From NCBI GenBank assembly GCA_900766735.1, contig CAAFWO010000034.1, forward strand, positions 1 through 54,549: DNA of 54,549 nucleotides, in the 5' to 3' direction. Positions 1 through 7,710 of this stretch are shown piece by piece; within the stretch, counting starts at the first letter, position 1, and every line of letters begins with the position of its first letter. The translations under genes and the position numbers were made by a program. The notes beneath the pieces were generated by a model. That model searched no databases. It saw only the letters and a program-made list of their open reading frames with translations, and was not told the origin of the DNA. Origin of the DNA: Clostridia bacterium (GTDB taxonomy: Bacteria > Bacillota > Clostridia > CAKSNL01 > HGM11501).

Positions 1-52
1 CAAGGGATTTTTTAAAATTCTCGTCATATTTGGTATAATTGTTGTTACCCAT
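1..52 (-). CDS. IS3-family transposase OrfA, N-terminal fragment (runs off the window)
   Basis: A minus-strand start at 52 is preceded 8 nt upstream by a perfect AGGAGG (61-66). The 17 visible codons read MGNNNYTKYDENFKKSL, which resembles the N-terminus of IS3-type OrfA proteins, the HTH half of the transposase that binds IS ends (recognition from memory of the family). The rest lies left of the window. Nothing catalytic is visible, so the assignment is tentative. Confidence 0.5.
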   Translation of the reverse strand, partial: MGNNNYTKYDENFKKSL

Positions 53-127
53 TTGTCTTTCCTCCTGTTTTTGTGTTTATTTTATTATATCATATTTTGC
101 ATATTTATGTCTACTTTTTTAGTATAG
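1..127 (-). mobile_element. End of an IS3-like insertion sequence, cut by the window edge
   Basis: The first ~127 bases read on the minus strand as the 5' end of an insertion sequence: an AT-rich promoter with a TATAAT box, an AGGAGG ribosome site at 61-66 and the start of a transposase at 52. The inner end is placed near 125-128 because the integrase frame is lost exactly there, with a TAG at 125-127. The terminal inverted repeat cannot be confirmed because the other end lies outside. The insertion disrupts a tyrosine integrase. The family call rests on the transposase N-terminus only. Confidence 0.55.
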
Positions 128-589
128 CAGCAACTCGTTTTAATGCTGATTTATACCGGTGTAAGAATATCCGAATTGCTTGAGCTGAAAAAGGAGAATG
201 TTTTTCTCAACGAACAATATTTTGATGTTTTATCAAGCAAAACAGAAAACGGCATAAGAAAAGTTCCTATTGCGGACAAGATATTACCATTCTTTAAGGC
301 TTGGTATAATGATACCGACAGTAAATACCTTTTGCATACCGAAAACGGGGAACCGTTCAAATACCGTAATTATTATGACAGTTATTTTTCTCCGCTTATG
401 GAAAACTTGGGACTTGAGCAAACTCCGCATTGTTGTAGGCATACTTGTATTTCAATGCTTGCGGAAGCAAAAGTCGATCAGACTACAATCAAGAAAATTG
501 TAGGACATTCCGGTGCCATGACGCTCACCGAAAAGGTCTATACTCATTTGGATGTAAAGGAGCTAATAAATGCAATCAACAAAATATGA
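128..589 (+). pseudogene. Tyrosine integrase, C-terminal half, truncated by the IS
   Basis: This is the catalytic half of a phage/ICE-type tyrosine recombinase. It shows box I (YTGVRISELLELK, first catalytic Arg), box II (HCCRHTCISMLAE, HxxR), the following GHSG His region and the tyrosine in VYTHLDVKEL. The N-terminal arm-binding and core-binding domains, roughly 200 residues, are missing: the frame is open only from 128, directly at the IS end. An internal ATG at 143 would make 148 aa, but no ribosome site precedes it. It lies 190 bp from an rpsI-type attachment site at 778, as does the intact integrase of the next element, so it probably belonged to a second element at the same target. Confidence 0.8.
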
Positions 590-593
590 AAAG

Positions 594-634
594 AAAGAGA
601 TGTCTTTCTTTTGCGAAGAAAAACATCTCTTTTA
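594..634. terminator. Intrinsic terminator after the integrase fragment
   Basis: AAAGAGATGT (594-603) pairs perfectly with ACATCTCTTT (623-632), with a smaller inner stem and a short T run. It sits 5 bp after the integrase stop. The A-rich left flank could also let it work on the other strand. Confidence 0.7.
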
Positions 635-657
635 AAACTCTTGTTAAATTGAGATTT

Positions 658-690
658 TTGTTGCTTGTTTGTCGCTTGTGTGTTACTTGT
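658..690 (+). repeat. Three tandem 11-bp repeats, likely integrase arm-type sites
   Basis: TTGTTGCTTGT, TTGTCGCTTGT and GTGTTACTTGT lie back to back, 87 bp from the attachment core at 778. The right element has a similar layout: two tandem 11-bp units 54 bp from its core. Arm-type site clusters beside the core are usual for tyrosine integrases, so the role is inferred from position and structure. Confidence 0.5.
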
Positions 691-777
691 TGCACACCTT
701 TTGCGGCTTTCCAAAACATCCCAATACTCCAAAACCTCGTAAATAAAGGCTTTGTGAAGTCGTGAAAAGTCGATAGG

Positions 778-790
778 TTATCTCTTTGAG
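778..790. repeat. Attachment site (left boundary of the rpsI element)
   Basis: TTATCTCTTTGAG here is identical to 14268-14280, where its complement is the last codons and stop of rpsI. It is the left boundary of the 13.5-kb element and also the right boundary of the preceding element, as expected if two elements sit in tandem at one target. Confidence 0.85.
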
Positions 791-916
791 CTTTGAAGTC
801 GGTATCAAATATCGTCTCAAAACTTCCTGAATCAGCGTAAATACTGTGTTTTGTATTTGCTGTCGTTTATTTTTTTGCCTTAATTTTTGTATTTTTTAAT
901 ATGTTTTAATATTTTG

Positions 917-938
917 TTGTGGCAAACTTGTGGCAAAT
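917..938 (+). repeat. Left-arm integrase-type repeats (two 11-bp units)
   Basis: TTGTGGCAAAC followed directly by TTGTGGCAAAT. The identical pair is at 14191-14212 near the other end of the element. In the excised circle both pairs would flank the 13-bp core, the usual layout of arm-type sites in attP. The following C is also shared, making 23 identical bases. Confidence 0.65.
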
Positions 939-1375
939 CAATCGCTCATAGCTCTACGCATATTCTGTTCATCCATTCTTGTTGCAATACTATCTAAGCG
1001 AGCAAATATGTCATTAACTTCTTCCTCAGAGATTCTTGTAAATTCGGTTTTAATAAAAGAACAAACCTCCATATTTTGCGACATTTTGCGTAATGCTGTT
1101 AAAGCTTTATGAAAAGCTAATGCCATATTATATGCATCTTCTATATGTCCTACGGTTACATATTTTTCAACCCACGATACAGTCCCGTCAAATCTATCTA
1201 TTAAATCAAATACATCTTTGTTGGTTTTGATTTTTTGCCATTCTGCATCTAATTCTTCTTTATCAGATTTCCAACGGCGTTTCAAATCAGCATCAGTATG
1301 ATTAAGCCATCCGGCATAATAATGCTTTTGTTTGATTTCATCTATTTTGGCTTCAATATATTTTCCTATTTCCAT
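938..1375 (-). CDS. Hypothetical protein (145 aa), element cargo
   Basis: The product is a soluble, charged, probably all-helical 145-residue protein, acidic overall, with no signal peptide, membrane segment or motif I recognise. The start at 1375 follows a GAGGT ribosome site, and a strong promoter lies at 1419-1447. The stop codon abuts the left-arm repeats, so this is the first gene inside the element end and is transcribed outward toward att. Such end genes are often accessory or regulatory, but nothing in the sequence shows a function. Confidence 0.65.
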   Translation of the reverse strand: MEIGKYIEAKIDEIKQKHYYAGWLNHTDADLKRRWKSDKEELDAEWQKIKTNKDVFDLIDRFDGTVSWVEKYVTVGHIEDAYNMALAFHKALTALRKMSQNMEVCSFIKTEFTRISEEEVNDIFARLDSIATRMDEQNMRRAMSD

Positions 1376-1418
1376 AGCAATACCTCTATTTGCTCATAAT
1401 CCATATATCTATATTTGT

Positions 1419-1447
1419 ATTATACCACTAAAAATATAAAACATCAA
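1419..1447 (-). promoter_or_regulatory. Sigma-A-type promoter for the 938-1375 gene
   Basis: On the minus strand: -35 TTGATG (1442-1447), 17-bp spacer, -10 TATAAT (1419-1424) with an upstream TGG that makes an extended -10. Confidence 0.65.
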
Positions 1448-1474
1448 CACTTTTCAAAAAAGATTTGAAATTCC

Positions 1475-1502
1475 GGAGATTTCACCAATGCGTGAAATCT
1501 CC
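1475..1502 (-). terminator. Terminator downstream of the HTH gene
   Basis: GGAGATTTCA and TGAAATCTCC form a perfect 10-bp stem with an 8-nt loop. On the minus strand it lies 10 bp after the stop of the HTH gene; the T run follows only after ~16 nt, so efficiency is uncertain. Confidence 0.55.
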
Positions 1503-1511
1503 ATTTGTCAT

Positions 1512-1694
1512 TTATTTTTTTATGCTCTTATCTACATATTCATCAACACATTTGCGAGGTATCTTCCAACGGTTGCCTATTCTGAATGCTCCGAGCTTAC
1601 CTGAGTTCAGCAATTTATAGACTGTATTATAGCCTATATCAAGGTAATCACACACTTCACCTATTGTCATAATATCATAGTCATTAGTAAACAT
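1512..1694 (-). CDS. Excisionase-family helix-turn-helix protein (60 aa)
   Basis: A MerR-like winged-HTH 'excisionase family' domain fills the protein: an N-terminal TIGEVCDYLDIGYNTVYKLL helix-turn-helix, then a GKLGAFRIGNRWKIP wing and a VDEYV helix. The usual length for the family is 55-70 aa. An AGGAGG ribosome site lies just upstream of the start. It is far from the integrase and transcribed away from it, so it could be a regulator of the element and not the Xis partner; a second such gene (12563) sits next to int. Upstream lies the amidoligase, divergently transcribed. Confidence 0.8.
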   Translation of the reverse strand: MFTNDYDIMTIGEVCDYLDIGYNTVYKLLNSGKLGAFRIGNRWKIPRKCVDEYVDKSIKK

Positions 1695-1844
1695 TATATC
1701 TTTCCTCCTGCAATTTATTCTATTTATATGTTCTTATATTGCCGTTTTATCAGTTTTTGAATACTAAAAAATATATATGATAATTATGAAATGCCATAGG
1801 TCGAAGGGATTTCAAAAATAATTATTATACGGAGGAATTACAAA

Positions 1845-2951
1845 ATGGAAGAAAAATTAACTTGTGCTTTTTGCGGAGAGGTTTTGAGTGAGGACACTGC
1901 CTATACCTTTGAAGGTAAGTTGATGTGCGAAAATTGCTACAACGAAAACACACGCACCTGTGAGAACTGTGGAGAACGAATTTGGAATGATGAAGATGAA
2001 GGTGATGAAAACATAACCCTTTGTAATCATTGTCGAGAGTATCACTACACAACCTGCGAGAACTGTGGCAGACTGATACATAATGATGATGCAAACTATG
2101 AGGATGATGATTCTGATTATCCATACTGCGATGAATGTTTTAGAAAGATAGAAGAAAAAGCAATTAAATCATACGGATATAAACCCGAGCCTATTTTTTA
2201 TGGCTCGGGTAATTTGTTTATGGGAGTTGAACTCGAAATCGACAAAGGCGGTGAAGATGATAGCAATGCAGATGTATTATTAAAAACCGCCAACAGTCTT
2301 TCAGAGCATATCTATTGCAAGCACGACGGTAGTATCAATGACGGATTTGAGATTGTATCACACCCTATGACACTTGACTATCACACAAATAATATGTGTT
2401 GGCTTGATGTGATGAACAAGGCTTTGCAAATGAATTACCGCTCCCATCAGACAAGCACCTGCGGTTTGCACATTCATATCAACCGTTCTGCGTTAGGTAA
2501 AGACCATAACGATATTGAAGCAACCATTGCCCGCATAGTTCACTTTGTAGAACTGCATTGGAATGAGCTTTTGAAGTTCAGCCGCAGAACAGAGGATAAT
2601 ATTAACCGTTGGGCTAACCGCTATGGTATAGCAACAACTGCACAGGATACCTACAAGAACGCAAAGGACAAGCGTATGGGCAGATATGTGGCGGTCAACC
2701 TTGAAAACTATGACACCATTGAATTTAGATTGTTCAGAGGTACACTCCGTCACAAAACATTACTTGCAACCTTGCAGTTAATTGATGAAATCTGCAAACG
2801 AGCTATAAGGCTCAATGATAAAGTGTTAGAGGGTATGTCTTGGTCGGATTTCGTAATCGGCATACCAAATGACAAAGTGGAATTGATAGAATATTTAAAA
2901 TCAAAAAAGCTCTATGTAAATGATGTAGTGCCGGAATTGGAGGAAGCGTAA
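1845..2951 (+). CDS. Amidoligase (COOH-NH2 ligase family) with N-terminal zinc ribbons
   Basis: The first ~105 residues hold at least six CxxC pairs (CAFC, CENC, CENC, CNHC, CENC, CDEC), which look like tandem LIM-like or rubredoxin-like zinc knuckles rich in Asp and Glu. From residue ~125 the protein matches the Amidoligase_2 pattern: GVELEID (acidic pair E129/E131), HDGSINDGFEIVSHP, CGLHIHINR and a C-terminal TIEFRLFRGTL. The family shares a fold with glutamine synthetase and ligates carboxyls to amines using ATP (established for the superfamily). A GGAGGA site precedes the ATG. Its stop directly abuts the start of the glutamine amidotransferase, implying translational coupling and a joint reaction. 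The substrate is unknown; the knuckles may recruit a protein target (inference). Confidence 0.85.
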   Translation: MEEKLTCAFCGEVLSEDTAYTFEGKLMCENCYNENTRTCENCGERIWNDEDEGDENITLCNHCREYHYTTCENCGRLIHNDDANYEDDDSDYPYCDECFRKIEEKAIKSYGYKPEPIFYGSGNLFMGVELEIDKGGEDDSNADVLLKTANSLSEHIYCKHDGSINDGFEIVSHPMTLDYHTNNMCWLDVMNKALQMNYRSHQTSTCGLHIHINRSALGKDHNDIEATIARIVHFVELHWNELLKFSRRTEDNINRWANRYGIATTAQDTYKNAKDKRMGRYVAVNLENYDTIEFRLFRGTLRHKTLLATLQLIDEICKRAIRLNDKVLEGMSWSDFVIGIPNDKVELIEYLKSKKLYVNDVVPELEEA

Positions 2952-3878
2952 ATGTGTGGATTATACGGATTTTCAAATTATAGCGGTGATAAAATCAAAA
3001 ACCTTTCAGACCTGACAAATGCATTAGCGGAGGAATCCGCTATAAGAGGTACAGATGCCACCGGAATTGCCTTTTGTGATGATGGCAGAGTAAACATATT
3101 AAAAGAGTCGAAATCGGCTTACAGACTTAATTTTAAGCATTCAGATGGCATTAAGGCTTTAATCGGTCACACAAGACATTCAACGCAAGGAAGTGAAAAG
3201 AAAAATTTTAATAATCATCCCTTTTCGGGCAAGTGCAGAAATGCACATTTTGCGTTGGCTCATAATGGTGTACTGACTAACGATAAGGAGCTGAGAAAAA
3301 AATATAAGCTGCCGAAGTCAAAAATCGAAACCGATTCTTACATAGCGGTACAGCTTATTGAGCAAAAGAAAACACTTGATAGTGAGAGTATAAAATATAT
3401 GGCTGAAACTGTTGAGGGCAGTTTCAGTTTTTCTATGCTTGACGATAAAGATAATGTGTGGCTCGTCAAGGGCGATAGCCCTCTCTCAATTATTCACTTC
3501 CCGCGATTAAAGCTTTATGTATATGCAAGTACAGAGGAAATATTGTGGAAAGCCTTAATTGAAACAGGGTTATTTGATGAACTGAAGGGCGGTAAATATG
3601 ATGAAATCAAAACAAAAGAGGGTGATATTCTTAAAATATGCCCTGACGGAACTATTAAAAAATATGAATTTGAGTATAGCTATTTCTGCGGCAGGGATTG
3701 GTGGGATTACGGATTTTATCACAGACATTACAATTACGATAGTTTCGACTATGCGGATGATTTGAAATCGGTAGCAGTTCATCTCGGCTATTCTCCCGAA
3801 GATATTGACGAGCTTTTAAAACACGGATTTTCGCTGGAGGAAATTGAAGAATACATATATAGCGAAGGTGAGGTGTAG
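2952..3878 (+). CDS. Class II glutamine amidotransferase (gamma-glutamyl hydrolase domain)
   Basis: The protein starts MCGLYGFS, giving the N-terminal nucleophile Cys2 after Met removal. Further class II motifs follow: RGTDATG, GHTRHSTQG and FALAHNGVLTN (oxyanion Asn-Gly). It would hydrolyse glutamine and pass ammonia to a partner. The ATG follows the amidoligase TAA with no spacer, and such amidoligase/GAT-II pairs are described in phages and mobile elements (Iyer and colleagues). The C-terminal ~90 residues are aromatic and acidic (CGRDWWDYGFYHRHYNYDSF) and are not part of the core fold. The inference is that the pair makes an amide on a protein, peptide or cell-wall substrate. Confidence 0.88.
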   Translation: MCGLYGFSNYSGDKIKNLSDLTNALAEESAIRGTDATGIAFCDDGRVNILKESKSAYRLNFKHSDGIKALIGHTRHSTQGSEKKNFNNHPFSGKCRNAHFALAHNGVLTNDKELRKKYKLPKSKIETDSYIAVQLIEQKKTLDSESIKYMAETVEGSFSFSMLDDKDNVWLVKGDSPLSIIHFPRLKLYVYASTEEILWKALIETGLFDELKGGKYDEIKTKEGDILKICPDGTIKKYEFEYSYFCGRDWWDYGFYHRHYNYDSFDYADDLKSVAVHLGYSPEDIDELLKHGFSLEEIEEYIYSEGEV

Positions 3879-3886
3879 ATAACAAA

Positions 3887-3979
3887 ATGAAATATATAAA
3901 GCTGATTGTTATTGCAATTATTGAAGTGCTTGTGGAAATTTATAACAGTAAAAACACAAACCACAAGGACAGTAGTTGA
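3887..3979 (+). CDS. Small membrane peptide (30 aa) after the amidotransferase
   Basis: A short frame starts at ATG 3887, 8 bp after the amidotransferase stop, with an AAGGTGAGGTG stretch upstream. It reads MKYIKLIVIAIIEVLVEIY, then a polar tail NSKNTNHKDSS. One hydrophobic helix with a basic N-terminus fits a membrane-embedded peptide. It could be a partner or substrate of the amidoligase module, or an independent small toxin-like peptide. Its position and codon use favour a real gene, but a frame this short can be chance. Confidence 0.45.
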   Translation: MKYIKLIVIAIIEVLVEIYNSKNTNHKDSS

Positions 3980-4033
3980 ACTTTATGATAAAATGTAAAT
4001 ATCACATTTGCGGCTTTGGAGGTGATTTATGTT

Positions 4034-4609
4034 GTGATAGGTTATGCAAGGGTTTCATCTCTTTCGCAGAAAGAGGACAGACAGATTGATGAGCTGACCG
4101 CTTACGGTGTACCGATAGACAGAATATACATAGACAAGCAGAGCGGTAAGGACTTTAACCGCTCCGCATATAAGAAAATGTATAAGGCTCTTAAAAAGGA
4201 TGATTTGCTTGTTATCAAATCAATAGATAGGCTTGGTAGGAATTACCACGAAATACAAGAAGAATGGCGTAAAATTACAAAAAAGAAAGGTGCTGATATA
4301 GTTGTCCTTGATATGCCGCTGCTTGACACTACAAAATCGAAGGACTTGCTTGGTACTTTCATTGCCGACCTTGTTTTACAGCTTTTGTCTTTCGTTGCAG
4401 AAAACGAAAGAATAAATATAAAGCAAAGACAGCGAGAGGGCATTGTAGCCGCTCAAAAACGAGGTGTACGCTTTGGCAGACCGCCCCTTGAAATGCCCGA
4501 AGAATATGAGGAATACTACAGAAAGTGGAAGGACAAAAAAATAACCGCCAAACAGGCGGCAGAAATCTTAGGTATTCCTCTATGGGCTTTTTATAAGAAA
4601 AAGCCTTGA
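4034..4609 (+). CDS. Small serine recombinase (resolvase/invertase family), 191 aa
   Basis: The resolvase N-terminal domain holds the catalytic serine in IGYARVSS, the IDRLGRNYHEI Arg region and a GTFIADLVLQLLSFVAENER helix E. A short HTH tail (ITAKQAAEILGIPLWAFYKKKP) completes the DDE-less invertase fold. The best start is GTG 4034, not the TTG at 4016, because GGAGGTG at 4018-4024 lies 9 nt before GTG and the family starts MIGYARVS. At 191 aa it is of the resolvase/invertase size, too small for a large integrase. It may resolve element dimers or invert a segment. Nested inverted repeats just downstream (4623-4758) are a possible site. Confidence 0.88.
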   Translation: MIGYARVSSLSQKEDRQIDELTAYGVPIDRIYIDKQSGKDFNRSAYKKMYKALKKDDLLVIKSIDRLGRNYHEIQEEWRKITKKKGADIVVLDMPLLDTTKSKDLLGTFIADLVLQLLSFVAENERINIKQRQREGIVAAQKRGVRFGRPPLEMPEEYEEYYRKWKDKKITAKQAAEILGIPLWAFYKKKP

Positions 4610-4901
4610 ATTTTTAACTAAATGTATAGATTTAGCGGAGTGCATCTTTTCGGCACTTTCGCTATTTTTGATTATATCACATTTGCGGTGTTTTGTCAAT
4701 ATTTGCATATATTTTTGTTGAATTTGATATGCAAATATTTTTTTGCTAAATCTATACAATTGATGAAAGCTGTTGTTGTTTTAATTTATTACCCGCACCT
4801 TGAAAACTGAATACTGAGACTTATCAGAACTTTTTCTATCTGCAGCACTGTTTATTTATTTACATGTACGGCGGGGCGCCGGAAAGTTAGGAGGAGAGAG
4901 A
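4610..4901. other. Intergenic region with nested inverted repeats
   Basis: This 292-bp stretch holds an outer 14-bp inverted repeat (TGTATAGATTTAGC at 4623-4636, complement at 4745-4758) and an inner 13-bp one (4698-4710 and 4727-4739), the latter around ATTTGCATAT. A 62-codon frame across it is low-complexity and has no ribosome site. After about 4860 the base composition turns GC-richer, matching the next gene and not the element. Confidence 0.5.
4623..4758. repeat. Nested inverted repeats (MITE-like or recombinase site)
   Basis: The outer arms (14 bp, perfect) are 108 bp apart and the inner arms (13 bp, perfect) 16 bp apart. The position directly after a resolvase gene suits a res-type site; the overall size of 136 bp with terminal inverted repeats also suits a MITE. 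The sequence alone does not separate these. Confidence 0.45.
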
Positions 4902-5897
4902 ATGAACCTTGACGAAATGACCAAGAAATCTTCGGAAAAGGAAAACACGGAATGTGAACCTTCCGAAAAGAAAAAGTCCGCAGCCGCAGCGGTTGCGGTC
5001 ACCTGCGCGGTTATATGCGTCGTCGCTCTGTGCGTTGTCGGCTACATTGTGAACCAAAACAACAAAAGAATTTCCAGAGAGTATGCGATGGAGCGGATAA
5101 ACACGCTGGTGGACGATATCTATGAAGTTGAGTATTCGGGCGGCAACGATTATTTAATGGCAAAAGACAAGCTCAGAGAAATCGGAACGCTTATTGACGA
5201 AAACGATATATCAGGCATTACGGTTGAAAAGTATGAGGACGCAAGCTCATATTTAAAGGACTTGGAGACGCTCGATCAACTGTACGGGCTTGACTTCAGC
5301 GACCGCGAATCATACGTAAGACAGGCGGGCGCTCTGCTTCAGAGAGTCAGCAACGATAAAATAATAAACAGAATCGTTTCCGAAACGGAAATAATACAGG
5401 GGTGCGCCGAAGCGGTCAGACATGTTATTGTCGGAAAAGCGTTTTACAATGCAGAGCAGTATTTCGTGAAAAACTACCCGAACGATGAATTCTGCAGCAT
5501 AACGGAAATATCCCCGCGCGCCGATTATCCGGGATATTACGGGTCCGTAGTCGGCTATACCGCACCGGGAGGGGAGCGGATGTTTACGAGCGAAAAGGAC
5601 GCGGCGGATAATTTCGATTATGTGGATGCGAGCATTTCGGAGGAAAGCGCAAAAAAAATCAAGAATGCCGGCGGATATGCAATCTTGATATGCTTTGGGG
5701 ACATTGACATGGAAAGCGTGTATCATGATTACAGGCAAGCCTGGGTATGGTGGGATACCGGGGTGGACGTGTCCGCAAGGCTGGTTAACGGTCAGCTTTT
5801 GTTTGATATTACAAAGTATTCCGCAGGCACGCCGGAGGAAAAAACGGGACTCGGCATTGACGAGGCACTGAGCTTTGTCATGTTGAGATGTGAATAA
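4902..5897 (+). CDS. Single-pass membrane protein of unknown function (331 aa)
   Basis: A charged cytoplasmic N-terminus (~25 aa) is followed by one strong membrane helix (residues ~26-48, AAAAVAVTCAVICVVALCVV) and an extracytoplasmic part with a helical region (~55-165) and a mixed C-terminal domain rich in aromatic residues. I recognise no family. A GGAGGAGAG site precedes the ATG. The gene is clearly GC-richer than everything around it in the element and looks like host chromosomal DNA in codon use. It ends 17 bp before the S-layer-type gene and may be co-transcribed with it, suggesting a surface role. Confidence 0.7.
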   Translation: MNLDEMTKKSSEKENTECEPSEKKKSAAAAVAVTCAVICVVALCVVGYIVNQNNKRISREYAMERINTLVDDIYEVEYSGGNDYLMAKDKLREIGTLIDENDISGITVEKYEDASSYLKDLETLDQLYGLDFSDRESYVRQAGALLQRVSNDKIINRIVSETEIIQGCAEAVRHVIVGKAFYNAEQYFVKNYPNDEFCSITEISPRADYPGYYGSVVGYTAPGGERMFTSEKDAADNFDYVDASISEESAKKIKNAGGYAILICFGDIDMESVYHDYRQAWVWWDTGVDVSARLVNGQLLFDITKYSAGTPEEKTGLGIDEALSFVMLRCE

Positions 5898-5914
5898 TAA
5901 AGGAGTTGTATTAA

Positions 5915-7684
5915 ATGAAAAAAATAATATCGTTTATTTTAACAGTAGCAATGATGTTTGGTGTATTAACAACAACATCTTTTGCATTAACACCCGAATA
6001 TGGAGAAGAATATGAAAATCAGCCTAATACAAAGTATTCTCAGTCTTTTTCGGATGTAGATAAGGATTATTGGGCATTCGAGTATATAGAAGAAATGGTA
6101 TCTAGAGGAGTATTATCTGGATATCCTAATGGGAAGTTTTATCCTAATGACTATGTTACTCGTGCACAGTTTGCAAAAATTATGACAATTGCAGCTGGCT
6201 TAAAAGTTCCGACAAATCTTACAACAACATCATATAATGACGTAAGTTTAGATGATTGGTATGCTCCTTATATTGAAACTGCAAGATTCTATCTTAGTGG
6301 TTATAGAAGTGGAAATTCTTTATTATATCTTCCTAATGATAATGCATTAAGAGAAGACATTGCAGTAGCGCTTGTTAAGCTTAAGGGATATGATACAACT
6401 GTCTATGATGCAAGTATGGTGAAGACAATGTTTAAAGACTATCAGTCTATAAGTGATGGCGCAAAGAAGTATGTAGCATTAGCAGTTGAAAATGGATTAA
6501 TCAGCGGATATGAAGATGATACTTTCAGAGGTCAGAATGGTATAACAAGAGCAGAAGCTGCAACTCTTCTTTGGAGAGCATATCAGTATGGTTCTGGTAA
6601 TAAGGTTTTTGAGCCTGAAATTATAGATGCATCTGCAAATACTACAAAGAATAATAATGATACAAAAACTAATGAAAATAAAAATAATAAACCTAATAGA
6701 AATGATGAAAACGAAGAAAAGGTAACAGAAAAACCTTCAAAGGATACTGATAAAGATAACTCTAAAAAAGAGGAAACAAAAGATACAGAGGAAGAAAAGA
6801 AAAATGATGATCCTGAATATTTATATGAAGTTACAACAGTTTTGAATGGTGTAGACGATATGGATATGATGATCAATGACGATGAAGGAAATGTTTACTA
6901 TGCAGTAGGGACTGATTTGAATGAAAATGTTTTTGCAGATGATGCAAAAATATATAAGATTTCAGGAAAAGGAAAATCAAAAGAAGTTTATTCTTCAAAG
7001 AATGTTCCAATATTATCAGATGATGTAGACAATATGACAAAAAAAGAAAAAGCAAATGTAACAACTAAACTTATATCTTTTGGTTATAACCAAAATGATG
7101 ATATGCTGTATGCTATAATAAAACAAAATAAAGTATATTATGTGTATAATATAGATGAACAAAAATGTGATAACTCATATGACCTATCACATTTTTCATT
7201 AGAATTTACAAATAATCCATCAATGAGAACAAATTTAGTATTTGATAATAATGGAAATATTTTTATAGATATATATAAAATTATTAGAGGAGTAGATAAA
7301 ATAAAATGTTATAATGCATATGCAAAATATTCTTTTATCAATAATAGATTATATTTCATAACTAAATCAGTTTTTGATTATATGGATATAACGACTGATG
7401 AAGATGCTGATTTAGATTATTATATTCCATCATTAAATTCATTAATTGGTTTTAATAATAAATTTGCATATGCAGTAGATAATAATGAAGTCATTCATCA
7501 GATAGATATAAAAACCGGTGATAGTAAAGAAAAAATGACCATTGACGATATAGATATTTGTGATGGTAAAGTTTTTAAAATAAATAGTATTGACAATGTA
7601 AATTATACAACAATTGATAATGACGGTTCTATCTATTTTTGGGATCCTAATTATGCATGTATAAGAAAGATTTCTGAAAAGTAA
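5915..7684 (+). CDS. S-layer-homology (SLH) surface protein with C-terminal repeat domain
   Basis: A signal peptide (residues 1-~25, ending TTTSFA) is followed by three SLH domains (~44-100, ~105-165, ~170-228; motifs FSDVDKDYWAFEYI, YNDVSLDDWYAPYI, GLISGYEDDTFRGQNGITRAEAA) that bind secondary cell-wall polymers. A low-complexity Asn/Lys/Glu/Asp linker (~230-300) leads to a ~290-residue C-terminal domain with repeated short strands (DDEGNVYYAV, DNNGNIFIDI, DNDGSIYFWD), which suggests a beta-propeller. AAAGGAG precedes the ATG. The gene is very AT-rich with many AGA/TTA codons, unlike its 5' neighbour. A diverged copy of the start of its C-terminal domain lies just downstream (7711-7840). Confidence 0.85.
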   Translation: MKKIISFILTVAMMFGVLTTTSFALTPEYGEEYENQPNTKYSQSFSDVDKDYWAFEYIEEMVSRGVLSGYPNGKFYPNDYVTRAQFAKIMTIAAGLKVPTNLTTTSYNDVSLDDWYAPYIETARFYLSGYRSGNSLLYLPNDNALREDIAVALVKLKGYDTTVYDASMVKTMFKDYQSISDGAKKYVALAVENGLISGYEDDTFRGQNGITRAEAATLLWRAYQYGSGNKVFEPEIIDASANTTKNNNDTKTNENKNNKPNRNDENEEKVTEKPSKDTDKDNSKKEETKDTEEEKKNDDPEYLYEVTTVLNGVDDMDMMINDDEGNVYYAVGTDLNENVFADDAKIYKISGKGKSKEVYSSKNVPILSDDVDNMTKKEKANVTTKLISFGYNQNDDMLYAIIKQNKVYYVYNIDEQKCDNSYDLSHFSLEFTNNPSMRTNLVFDNNGNIFIDIYKIIRGVDKIKCYNAYAKYSFINNRLYFITKSVFDYMDITTDEDADLDYYIPSLNSLIGFNNKFAYAVDNNEVIHQIDIKTGDSKEKMTIDDIDICDGKVFKINSIDNVNYTTIDNDGSIYFWDPNYACIRKISEK

Positions 7685-7710
7685 TAATTTTATTTCATAA
7701 GAGATGGGAA

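Larger units (their letters stand above)
590..937. other. Integrase-to-att region of the left element and left end of the right element
   Basis: This 348-bp stretch has no convincing gene. From left to right it contains a terminator hairpin (594-634), three 11-bp tandem repeats (658-690), the 13-bp attachment repeat (778-790) and two further tandem 11-bp repeats (917-938) that overlap the end of the next minus-strand gene. Short frames here are low-complexity and lack ribosome sites. Confidence 0.6.

Noticed and set aside
4622..4810. A 62-aa plus-strand frame
   Set aside because: It runs through inverted repeats and AT-rich spacer with no ribosome site and low-complexity aromatic sequence.
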